The notes beneath the pieces are model-generated. The model had not been told where the DNA came from, made no database searches, and worked only from the letters and a program-made list of their open reading frames with translations. A DNA stretch of 64,000 nt, taken from positions 1 to 64,000 of the forward strand of contig JALHNB010000009.1 of NCBI GenBank assembly GCA_022843745.1, given 5' to 3'. How positions within the stretch are numbered: position 1 is the first letter of the stretch; the number at the start of each line of letters is the position of its first letter. Shown piece by piece: positions 8,258-15,465 of the stretch. Origin of the DNA: Anaerolineae bacterium (GTDB lineage: Bacteria > Chloroflexota > Anaerolineae > Aggregatilineales > Phototrophicaceae). Both the position numbers and the translations under genes were made by a program.

Positions 8258-9108
8258 ACGATCTGATCGCTATTCTAATTATTGCACTCATCGCGTTTGG
8301 ATTAATTGTTCTGGGCTGGTGGTTGTTCATCGCTACCGAGGGCGTTTACCTGGGACGGCGGGTTGTAGTATGGCTGTATGATCTGTACGCTAATCACTAC
8401 GATGATGTAAAAAATTATCAATCGCTTTACGAACACGCGCTGCTGGCCGATCCTATCATGGATCAGGTCGCGCCGCACCAATCGCCGCTGATACTGGATG
8501 TGGCGACAGGAACAGGACGCTTGCCACTGGCGATGTTGAATCACAGCAGCTTTCAGGGGCGCATTATTGGGATCGACCTCAGCCGCCGGATGCTGCATAA
8601 CGCCGCCGAGAAGCTCAACGGCTATAGCGACCAGGTGCCGCTGATCTGGAATCCAGCGGAAAATTTGCCCTTTGCCGACAGCACTTTTGACGTGGTCACA
8701 AGCCTCGAATCGCTGGAATTTATGTCGCGACCAGAAGCAGTCGTCGCCGAAATGATCCGTGTGCTGCGTCCCGGCGGCCTGCTATTGATGACCAACCGCA
8801 TTGGTACGCGCCTCATGCCCGGCAAAACGTGGTCGAAAGAGCAGCTTAACGAACTTTTATCAACCTTCGACCTGGATGACGCTTATGTGGAGGCGTGGCA
8901 AGTCGATTATCATAAAGTCTGGGCGATCAAAAGCGGCGACTCGCAGCCAACCGGAAAACGACCACTGGGCGAAATTTTGCGCTGCCCCTGCTGCGATACG
9001 CTTATGGTTGAACGCGATGGCGCGTGGGTCTGCGAAAAATGTAAGGGTCGCGCGGCGATAGGTCGCGATGGCGTGATTGAGCTATTCCCGCTGCAAGAGT
9101 CATGCTAA
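8254..9108 (+). CDS. Membrane-anchored class I methyltransferase with C-terminal zinc ribbon
   Basis: A SAM-dependent methyltransferase: motif I is LDVATGTGRLP, followed by IIGIDLSRRML and the acidic motif FDVVTSLESLEF. After the catalytic domain comes a zinc ribbon, C-P-C-C ... C-E-K-C, of Trm112-like appearance. I place the start at CTG 8254 rather than TTG 8323. The 23 extra codons are open and encode a strongly hydrophobic helix (I-A-I-L-I-I-A-L-I-A-F-G-L-I-V-L-G), AAAAAGG lies about 9 bases upstream, and the CTG overlaps the epimerase stop as CTGA. With this start the protein has 284 residues and one N-terminal membrane anchor. If TTG 8323 is used, it is 261 residues and soluble. Substrate unknown. 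Confidence 0.75.
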   Translation: MNDLIAILIIALIAFGLIVLGWWLFIATEGVYLGRRVVVWLYDLYANHYDDVKNYQSLYEHALLADPIMDQVAPHQSPLILDVATGTGRLPLAMLNHSSFQGRIIGIDLSRRMLHNAAEKLNGYSDQVPLIWNPAENLPFADSTFDVVTSLESLEFMSRPEAVVAEMIRVLRPGGLLLMTNRIGTRLMPGKTWSKEQLNELLSTFDLDDAYVEAWQVDYHKVWAIKSGDSQPTGKRPLGEILRCPCCDTLMVERDGAWVCEKCKGRAAIGRDGVIELFPLQESC

Positions 9109-9152
9109 AATGCACGCGCAATAAACAAGCCACATCGTAAGGAAACACCATC

Positions 9153-10862
9153 TTGAAGTTGCTCCCAAAAGAACACGCCAATCTGGTCGAACAGGCGATT
9201 CGCGCAGCGCAGGCCGCCGGGGATTTACCCGCCTTTGACATCCCCGAAATCGAGGTGCGCCCGCCCAAACGCCCCGAACAGGGCGATTATGCAGCATCGG
9301 TAGCGCTCCAGTTGGCAAAACCCGCCAAACTTAATCCCTTCCATATCGCAACTCAGATCGCGCACCACATGCCCGCCGCCGATTTTGTGAGCGCGGTAGA
9401 AGTGTTGCACCCAGGGTTCATCAATTTCCGGCTGAATCCAGAGTGGCTCAAAGCGCAGGTCGATTCGATCATCACCGAGGGTGAGAATCTGTTTCAGCTT
9501 GATCTCGGCGTGGGCAAACGAGCGCAGGTCGAATTTGTGAGCGCCAACCCCACCGGGCCGCTGCATGTCGGGCGCAGCCGGGGTGCGATTGTTGGTGACA
9601 GCATCGCGCGAATCCTCGAAGCGACAGGGTATAGTGTCGAGCGCGAATATTATTTCAACAACGCTGGCGTACAGATGACCAACCTGGGCAACAGCCTAAG
9701 ATTGCGGTATCTCGAAGCGCTTGGGATGCCTGTCGAAATTCCCGGTGCGGACGACAAAACGTTTTATCACGGCGACTATCTGCGTGATTTCGCGAAACAA
9801 TTGATCGCTGAAAAACGCAATACGCTGGTCGAAGAGGACTGGTTGCCTTTTAAAGAGTACGCCGAAGTAAAAATGTTCGAGATCATTCGGACGACACTGA
9901 AGCGAGTCAACATCCACCATGAGGTATTTTTCAACGAAAACAGCCTCTACGACAGCGGCGCAGTCTGGAAAATTTTAGAAGCGCTTGAAAAAGGTGGCTA
10001 TGTCTACGAATCCAACATCCGTGAAAATGCGGATGAGGAGGAGCGCGAGAAAGCTAAAAATTACGCGCCAGCAAAATGGTTCCGCAGCACGACTTTTGGC
10101 GACAAAGAAGATCGCGTCGTGGTCAAAAGCGATGGCAATCCGACCTATACGCTGCCGGACATCGCCTATCATGCCAACAAAATCGAGCGCGGATTTGATC
10201 TGCTCGTAAACATTCTCGGCGCGGACCATTTCACGCAGCATCAGGTCGTCAAATATGGCATCCAGGCGCTTAATATGGACAGCAGCAAGATTCACGTCAT
10301 ACTCGTTCAGCTTGTGCGGATGATAAAAGACGGGGAAGTCCAGAAGATCAGCACTCGCGCGGGAGCAATTGAAACACTGGACGACCTGATTGACCAGACC
10401 AGCGCCGATGCCGTGCGATATATTCTGCTGGCACGCAGCCCGGATTCGCATCTTGATTTTGACCTGGATGCCGCCGTCGCGCAGACCAATGAAAATCCGG
10501 TCTACTACATTCAAAACGCCCATGTACGCTGCGCGGGCATCTTCCGGCAGACATCCGACATCAGCGATGATGGCGCAGATTTAAGCTTGCTCGGTGACGC
10601 GGAAATGACTTTTATCCGCAAAGCGCTGGAATTAGGCGACGTGCTGGAATTTTCGGCAGTCAATCTCGAACCGCATAAAATCGCCTTCTACGCCCACGAA
10701 TTGGCAAGCGTATTTCACCCGATTTACGATAATGTCCGCGTCTTAAGCACGGATGTATCGCCGGACTTGGCAAAAGCACGGCTGCGCTTTTATCGCGCGG
10801 CACAGGTCGTTTTTAAGCGTGTGCTCAATCTGATGGGCATGACCGCGCCGGAAGTGATGTGA
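9153..10862 (+). CDS. argS: Arginyl-tRNA synthetase
   Basis: A 569-residue class I aminoacyl-tRNA synthetase that charges tRNA-Arg. It shows the N-terminal ArgS additional domain (residues 1-95), the HIGH-type motif ANPTGPLHVGR (131-141), the Rossmann catalytic domain with GADHFTQHQVVKYG, a KMSKS-equivalent region QKISTRAG, and the C-terminal DALR anticodon-binding domain ending in NLMGMTAPEVM. The start is TTG at 9153, preceded by TAAGGA at good spacing; no ATG or GTG alternative fits the conserved N-terminus better. Length is typical. Confidence 0.97.
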   Translation: MKLLPKEHANLVEQAIRAAQAAGDLPAFDIPEIEVRPPKRPEQGDYAASVALQLAKPAKLNPFHIATQIAHHMPAADFVSAVEVLHPGFINFRLNPEWLKAQVDSIITEGENLFQLDLGVGKRAQVEFVSANPTGPLHVGRSRGAIVGDSIARILEATGYSVEREYYFNNAGVQMTNLGNSLRLRYLEALGMPVEIPGADDKTFYHGDYLRDFAKQLIAEKRNTLVEEDWLPFKEYAEVKMFEIIRTTLKRVNIHHEVFFNENSLYDSGAVWKILEALEKGGYVYESNIRENADEEEREKAKNYAPAKWFRSTTFGDKEDRVVVKSDGNPTYTLPDIAYHANKIERGFDLLVNILGADHFTQHQVVKYGIQALNMDSSKIHVILVQLVRMIKDGEVQKISTRAGAIETLDDLIDQTSADAVRYILLARSPDSHLDFDLDAAVAQTNENPVYYIQNAHVRCAGIFRQTSDISDDGADLSLLGDAEMTFIRKALELGDVLEFSAVNLEPHKIAFYAHELASVFHPIYDNVRVLSTDVSPDLAKARLRFYRAAQVVFKRVLNLMGMTAPEVM

Positions 10863-10868
10863 TTTTTT

Positions 10869-10921
10869 AGTGATGAGTCGAAAATCATAAGCAATGAGTA
10901 CAACGCATTCGACTCGTCACT
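10869..10921. repeat. Inverted repeat between argS and dcd
   Basis: AGTGATGAGTCGAA (10869-10882) and TTCGACTCGTCACT (10908-10921) are inverted repeats with one mismatch and a 25-base loop. It could be an RNA hairpin between the two genes or an operator; no U-tract follows, so a classical terminator is unlikely. Confidence 0.4.
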
Positions 10922-10941
10922 CATAACTAAAGAGGGAAATT

Positions 10942-11496
10942 ATGGGACTCAAACCTGACCATTGGATTCGCAAGATGTCGCTCGAACACGGCATGATCGA
11001 ACCATTTGTCGAGAAGCAGATGCGCGAAGGCGTTATCAGCTATGGTGTCAGCAGCTATGGCTATGATATGCGTGTCGCCGACGAATTTAAGATATTCACC
11101 AACATCAATTCTGCTATCGTAGACCCCAAAAACTTCACGCCGAGTTCTTTTGTCGATTTTAAGGGTGATGTCTGCATCATTCCGCCGAACTCGTTTGCGT
11201 TAGCGCGATCAATGGAATATTTCAGAATCCCCCGCAAAGCACTTACAGTATGTCTAGGTAAAAGCACTTATGCAAGATGTGGATTAATAGTAAATGTAAC
11301 GCCCTTCGAGCCGGAATGGGAAGGTTTTGTCACACTCGAAATCAGCAACACCACTCCCCTTCCCGCCAAAGTGTACGCTAACGAAGGCATTGCACAGGTG
11401 TTGTTTTTCGAAGCTGATGAGGAATGCGAGGTTTCCTACGCCGACAAGAAAGGCAAATATCAGGGGCAGACTGGCGTAACGCCGCCGCGTTTATAA
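10942..11496 (+). CDS. dcd: dCTP deaminase (dUTP-forming or bifunctional)
   Basis: A 184-residue trimeric deaminase that converts dCTP to dUTP (or directly to dUMP in bifunctional forms) for thymidylate supply. Characteristic motifs are SSYGYDMRV near residue 37, the FVDFKGD region, and the catalytic/active-site stretch [11 protein letters not shown] followed by [15 protein letters not shown], including the conserved Glu that activates water. RBS AGAGGGAAA precedes the ATG. It is separated from argS by 79 bases containing an inverted repeat. Length matches the family. Confidence 0.95.
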   Translation: MGLKPDHWIRKMSLEHGMIEPFVEKQMREGVISYGVSSYGYDMRVADEFKIFTNINSAIVDPKNFTPSSFVDFKGDVCIIPPNSFALARSMEYFRIPRKALTVCLGKSTYARCGLIVNVTPFEPEWEGFVTLEISNTTPLPAKVYANEGIAQVLFFEADEECEVSYADKKGKYQGQTGVTPPRL

Positions 11497-11558
11497 CCGT
11501 ATTGTTATCCTCTACGAATGCTTGTGTGGTTACAATTCACACTAAAAGAGAGGATATC

Positions 11559-12243
11559 ATGAAGAAAGAACAGCGCGAAGAAGCCCGTCGCTTACGCCTT
11601 GAAGAAGGTTTATCCGTCAGAGAGATTTGTACAAAACTTGGAGTTTCAAAAGGCTCGGTAAGTGTTTGGGTTCGCGATATTGAACTCACAACTGAGCAGC
11701 GAACAGCACTCAAAAAGCGTAATCCCGTGTATGCGGGTCAGCATCTCGGCGCACAGGCTAATATCCTCAAACATCGCGAAATTCGCCGCCAGTATCAAGA
11801 GGAAGGCCGTCAGAAAGCCCGCGAAAATGATCCGCTTCACATCGCGGGCTGTATGTTGTATTGGGGTGAAGGCGCAAAAAGTAGGACTCAACTAGAGTTA
11901 GCAAACTCCGATCCAGTTTTAATACAGTTCTATCTCAATTTTCTGCGTGAGTCACTAAAAGTTGCTGACAATGATATTCGCGTAAGGGTAAACTGTTATT
12001 TGGGAAATGATTTAACATCAGAGGAAATCGAAAACTGGTGGCTAGAATTATTGGATTTACCACGCTCTGTATTGGAAAAAAACAATAATCAATACAAAAC
12101 AGAGACCAAGTAGTCAGCAGAGAGGCCGTAAGTTAAAATACGGCATGTGTTATATTCGAATATATAATACACAGCTTGTCCAGCATGTCTTCGGTGCAAT
12201 TCAGGAATATTCAGGGATTGATAAACCGGAGTGGTTGATGTAA
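11559..12243 (+). pseudogene. Frameshifted HTH plus LAGLIDADG-like protein
   Basis: The first 184 codons (11559-12113) encode an N-terminal helix-turn-helix (SVREICTKLGVSKGSVSVW) and a segment with the WGEGAKSR and LANSDPVLIQFYLNFLRE patterns seen in LAGLIDADG-like HTH proteins. The frame then stops at TAG 12111. In the +1 frame the conserved C-terminus continues: RGRKLKYGMCYIRIYNT, then QLVQHVFGAIQEYSG, then KPEWLM and stop at 12241-12243. Removing one A from the A7 run at 12076-12082 joins both parts in one reading frame of about 227 codons. Either the gene is broken, it slips at the poly-A tract, or the assembly has a one-base error. RBS AGAGAGGA precedes ATG 11559. Function unknown; a DNA-binding regulator or decayed homing-type nuclease is plausible. 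Confidence 0.75.
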
Positions 12244-12256
12244 ATTAGAAATATCC

Positions 12257-12332
12257 GGGCTGTTAGCTCAATTGGCAGAGCATCTTCTTTACACGGAGAG
12301 GGTTACAGGTTCGAGTCCTGTACCGCCCACCA
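12257..12332 (+). tRNA. tRNA-Val (anticodon TAC)
   Basis: The full cloverleaf can be drawn: acceptor GGGCTGT/ACCGCCC, D arm GCTC/GAGC, anticodon stem TCTTC/GGAGA with loop TTTACAC (anticodon TAC), T arm ACAGG-TTCGAGT-CCTGT, and an encoded CCA end. One acceptor pair is mismatched (T5 against C68). It reads GUA valine codons. A strong hairpin follows 12 bases downstream. Confidence 0.93.
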
Positions 12333-12344
12333 AACCATTAACAC

Positions 12345-12390
12345 AACGCTTACCAGATCAAATTTACTGGTAAGCGTTTTCATTTTTATT
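12345..12390 (+). terminator. Intrinsic terminator after tRNA-Val
   Basis: A perfect 12-bp stem, AACGCTTACCAG (12345-12356) with CTGGTAAGCGTT (12367-12378), encloses a 10-base loop and is followed by TTCATTTTTATT. This is a textbook rho-independent terminator for the tRNA transcript. Confidence 0.88.
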
Positions 12391-12439
12391 CCCAATTCTC
12401 AACATTGTAGTGCGAAATATATACCTTTTACAAGCTTTG

Positions 12440-12469
12440 TTGCACTTTTATGGCATTATAGGCTATGAT
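12440..12469 (+). promoter_or_regulatory. Sigma-70-type promoter for the response regulator
   Basis: TTGCAC (12440-12445) and TATGAT (12464-12469) are separated by 18 bases, 61 bases ahead of the response regulator start. The position just after the tRNA terminator fits a new transcription unit. Confidence 0.5.
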
Positions 12470-12530
12470 TAATTCGTTGCATAATCGTTTCAGCACGGTT
12501 TTATAACCGTTACAATCAGGAAAAATCGCT

Positions 12531-13238
12531 ATGGTGATGCTCCAAGACGGAAACCGACAAATACTGATCGTCGAAGATGATGAGGATACTGCCGAAATGG
12601 TTAGCTCGCTGCTGACGGAAGCGGGTTACAAATCTGTCTCTGTGGATACGGGCGAAACCGCACTTTCCGAGATCGCAGCGAAATCCCCTGATCTGGTTTT
12701 GCTTGATCTTGGCCTGCCAGATATTAACGGGCTGGAAGTGCTGCGACGAGTACGGGACACCTCGTTCCTGCCGATGATCGTTCTGAGTGGTTTTTCGCAG
12801 GAACGCGATAAAGTTCGCGTCCTGGAAGCCGGGGCAGATGATTTCATTGGCAAGCCCTTCGCGCCCGACGAACTTGTCGCCCGTATTGCCGCGCTGCTGC
12901 GTCGTGTGCAATGGACACCCCAGGCCGAAACGAAATTGGTTGTGCGTCAGCTTGAACTCGATATCCCCCATCGGCAGGCAGCAATTCGTGGTAAAAAGCT
13001 CCACTTGACCCCCGTAGAGTACGGCCTGCTCATTACGCTCATGCGCAGTGCAGGGCAGCTTGTCACCCATGATGAACTGCTTCGAACTGTATGGGGCGAA
13101 AAATACGCAGGCGATTATTCGGTCCTGCGCGTCAATATTTCACGTTTGCGCCAAAAGCTGGAAGAAAATCCACGCCGCCCCGCCTATATCGTCACCGTTC
13201 CAGGAGAAGGCTACCGGATGCCAACGGGCCGCCCCTAA
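12531..13238 (+). CDS. OmpR/PhoB-family response regulator
   Basis: A 235-residue two-domain regulator. The receiver domain (residues 10-125) has acidic pocket E15-D16-D17, phosphoacceptor Asp59 in LLDLGLP, and the conserved Lys in IGKPF. The C-terminal winged helix (about 140-233) shows LTPVEYGLLITLMRSAGQLVTHDELLRTVWG split over its helices and the R-x-x-I-x-T-V-x-G-x-G-Y-R wing. It should bind DNA when phosphorylated. No partner kinase is adjacent; kinases at 3.3 and 21.2 kb are candidates only by proximity. A second ATG six bases downstream is equally possible as the start. Confidence 0.95.
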   Translation: MVMLQDGNRQILIVEDDEDTAEMVSSLLTEAGYKSVSVDTGETALSEIAAKSPDLVLLDLGLPDINGLEVLRRVRDTSFLPMIVLSGFSQERDKVRVLEAGADDFIGKPFAPDELVARIAALLRRVQWTPQAETKLVVRQLELDIPHRQAAIRGKKLHLTPVEYGLLITLMRSAGQLVTHDELLRTVWGEKYAGDYSVLRVNISRLRQKLEENPRRPAYIVTVPGEGYRMPTGRP

Positions 13239-13312
13239 CGTCATGACTCGCAGAGAGCGCTGGTTTATGCTACTCTAAACGGCATTGATTGATATAAACA
13301 GCGTGCGAATAT

Positions 13313-13951
13313 ATGCGCTTCAGGTTTTTTCTGATCCTGATAGGGGCATTAGCAGTCGTGGCAACGTTCACTTTTCCACTATGGCGTCCCTTGTTCATAA
13401 ATGATGTAGTTGTTGAAAGCTTTTCCGGCCTCCCGGCAGAACTTGAGGCTGGTTTTCAAACGCTTCCGCCCGACCAGCAAACGGCCTACCTGACAATGGC
13501 TGCTGAGAATCGCGAGATGGCGTTGGCGATGGTACGTGCTGTCTTGCAACCTGACGCAGTTTTAAGTGAAACCGAACAGGCGATGCCGACCATGGAAGCA
13601 GCGGTGATTGCTGCAACAGGCGATTTCACTCAAATCGACGTTCTCCACAACGCACAGGGAACAGCCACCATTTACCAGATGCCTGATAACAGCAAAATTT
13701 TGCGTTTCGAAAATTTCCGTGTCACAAATGGGCCTGATCTGCGCGTGGTGCTTTCGGCCAGCGCCAACCCCCTAACACTTGAAGAAGTCGAGTTGAATGA
13801 TCTCGACATCGAGTTGGGCAGCTTAAAAGGCAATGTGGGTAATCAAAATTACGAAATACCTGCTGACGTTGATCTCAGCTTGTATCAAAGTGTGGTGATT
13901 TTTTGCCGCGCGTTTAACATCGTGTTCAGCACCGCCCCGATTCCCAATTGA
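13313..13951 (+). CDS. Membrane-anchored DM13-domain protein
   Basis: A 212-residue protein with an N-terminal hydrophobic helix (residues 3-22) acting as signal or anchor. A DM13-type domain occupies about 100-210: GDFTQIDVLHNAQGTATIY, then RFENFRVTNGPDLRVVLSA, and a single Cys in VVIFCRAFNIVFSTA. DM13 domains are proposed to be extracytoplasmic electron-transfer modules using a conserved Cys. The segment 35-95 is helical and of unknown role. It lies between a response regulator and a methyltransferase on the same strand, with a 16-base gap to the latter. Confidence 0.85.
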   Translation: MRFRFFLILIGALAVVATFTFPLWRPLFINDVVVESFSGLPAELEAGFQTLPPDQQTAYLTMAAENREMALAMVRAVLQPDAVLSETEQAMPTMEAAVIAATGDFTQIDVLHNAQGTATIYQMPDNSKILRFENFRVTNGPDLRVVLSASANPLTLEEVELNDLDIELGSLKGNVGNQNYEIPADVDLSLYQSVVIFCRAFNIVFSTAPIPN

Positions 13952-13967
13952 AGAAGGTGTTTAAGAT

Positions 13968-14729
13968 ATGCCCGCAGATTACGCAGTTTTAGCGCCGATC
14001 TATCAACAAATTGGCATGGGGAATTTTGCTCAGGAGATGACACCGCGCCTCATCAACTATGCCCAACGGCACGAGTGGATGGGACGGCGCATACTAGACT
14101 TGGGCTGCGGCACAGCAGTCAGCCTCAAGTGGCTGGCTGAACACAGCTATATCGTCACAGGTATTGATAACTCGCCACAAATTCTGGAAATCGCGCGTAA
14201 AAATATGACAGAAGCCAAAACGGGCGTGAACTACACCCTGCGCGAACGGGACATACGCGAACTCGGAAGCGATATCGGTGTCATGGATATGGTCTTGGCG
14301 CTGGACGTGATGAACGAATTGAACAGCCTGCGCGACCTGGAAGTCATTTTTAAGCAGGTGTTCAACCTTCTGGATCAGAATCGGCTGTTTATTTTTGACA
14401 TGCACACCATACAAGGTCTGACCAAAATCGGCAGCAAAGGTGACAGTATAGTCTTTAACACACCTAATCTGGCAGTCTTTTCAAGCAACCAGTATGATTA
14501 TGAACGCCAGATTCATGAGCAGCATTTCATCATCTTTCATCGTAAAGACGATGTGTGGCTGCGGAATGAAGCTTCACGTATTTTGCGGGCTTTCCCGGCC
14601 CAGGCCGTTGGGCAGCTTCTTTTACGCTGCGGCTTCCAGACAGCGCTGGCGATGAATCTGGATTTCGACACTTTTGAGCCGGGGACGAACCCCGCCGACA
14701 GAGTCATTTTTGTAGCAGAAAAACGTTAA
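13968..14729 (+). CDS. Class I SAM-dependent methyltransferase
   Basis: A 253-residue methyltransferase with motif I ILDLGCGTAVSL (residues about 42-53), GIDNSPQILEIA (motif II) and the VLALDVMNEL region. The N-terminal YAVLAPIYQQIG is common in small-molecule methyltransferases. No membrane or signal segment is visible. The substrate cannot be inferred. It starts 16 bases after the DM13 gene, with AAGAAGG upstream, and is followed 20 bases later by an unknown membrane protein, so the three genes are probably cotranscribed. Confidence 0.85.
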   Translation: MPADYAVLAPIYQQIGMGNFAQEMTPRLINYAQRHEWMGRRILDLGCGTAVSLKWLAEHSYIVTGIDNSPQILEIARKNMTEAKTGVNYTLRERDIRELGSDIGVMDMVLALDVMNELNSLRDLEVIFKQVFNLLDQNRLFIFDMHTIQGLTKIGSKGDSIVFNTPNLAVFSSNQYDYERQIHEQHFIIFHRKDDVWLRNEASRILRAFPAQAVGQLLLRCGFQTALAMNLDFDTFEPGTNPADRVIFVAEKR

Positions 14730-14749
14730 GTGAGTGAGATTTTCTAGGC

Positions 14750-15445
14750 ATGGACAACGCTCTCAATCAGAATACGCAGAATACGTCCGTCAAAATACCT
14801 GTCGATAACGAACATGGTGCGCTACGCTTCGTCATTGTCATCATTTTTATCATCGGCTGGCTCATCAGCTATATCATCCTGAATGCCGCAATCCCCAACG
14901 AAGGTTTGAATCTGATCGCGATTATCGCCAGTTTCGGTGTCACTGCCCTTCTCACTCAGCAAATCGAAAAGGGGCTGAAAAAGCGTTGGCCGAGTGGACG
15001 TACTGTGCAGATCGACCAACACAGTGTCAAAATTGTCGATAAAGACGGCAAAGAGCAAACGATTGACGGCGATCAACAGGTGAATGTGCATCTCTGGCGT
15101 TTTAGCATCAAGCGCCGTTCGCGAGTGCCAAAGGGCTGGTACATGATCGCCTGTGCACTGGAACAGGAAGATGCCTACCTCCCTGTTTATACATTTATGT
15201 CGCCCGAACAGTTTGACGCGCTGAAAAATAACAGCCAATTTACAACGCTGGTGAGCCAGAAAGAGGCCAGTAAATCAACGGGTATCGGTCAGACCGATTT
15301 GCGTCTGGCAGGTGAGCAGCGCCGCCTGCACACAGCCGAAAACGCCCGTTGGATGAACGGAGCCGAGATGAGCGCCGAAGATTTCCAGAATTTCATCAAG
15401 CAGTTAAAAATCCAGTTCCCGCAATGGATGCCCTCCGTCCTGTAA
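14750..15445 (+). CDS. Conserved hypothetical protein with two membrane helices
   Basis: A 231-residue protein I do not recognise. Two transmembrane segments lie near residues 26-45 and 54-70. A soluble domain with PH-like or beta-rich character follows (TVQIDQHSVKIVDKDGKEQ) together with a basic patch (WRFSIKRRSRVPKGWY). The C-terminal third is mostly helical. The stop codon overlaps the ATG of the next gene (TAATG), and the last codons are part of a 21-bp tandem duplication. Coupled translation with the following secreted protein suggests a shared envelope role. Confidence 0.75.
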   Translation: MDNALNQNTQNTSVKIPVDNEHGALRFVIVIIFIIGWLISYIILNAAIPNEGLNLIAIIASFGVTALLTQQIEKGLKKRWPSGRTVQIDQHSVKIVDKDGKEQTIDGDQQVNVHLWRFSIKRRSRVPKGWYMIACALEQEDAYLPVYTFMSPEQFDALKNNSQFTTLVSQKEASKSTGIGQTDLRLAGEQRRLHTAENARWMNGAEMSAEDFQNFIKQLKIQFPQWMPSVL

Positions 15446-15465
15446 TGGATGCCTTCCGTCCTCCG
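15424..15465 (+). repeat. 21-bp tandem duplication spanning a stop/start junction
   Basis: Copy one (15424-15444) begins ATGGATGCCCTCCGTCC and copy two (15445-15465) begins ATGGATGCCTTCCGTCC; 18 of 21 positions match. The junction creates the overlapping stop and start TAATG between the two genes. Confidence 0.75.

Noticed and set aside
10869-10921. Inverted repeat before dcd considered a transposon end
   Set aside because: No transposase, target duplication or second end is visible.
11424-11559. Upstream extension of the HTH gene start into dcd
   Set aside because: It would overlap dcd in another frame; ATG 11559 has a good RBS and the HTH begins right after it.
12257-12332. tRNA-Val considered a pseudogene because of the acceptor mismatch
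   Set aside because: All other stems, the anticodon loop and the CCA end are intact, and a terminator follows.
15349-15445. Longer N-terminus for the secreted beta protein
   Set aside because: The extra residues are a shadow of the upstream gene; the signal peptide starts at 15466 and the stop-start overlap at 15445.
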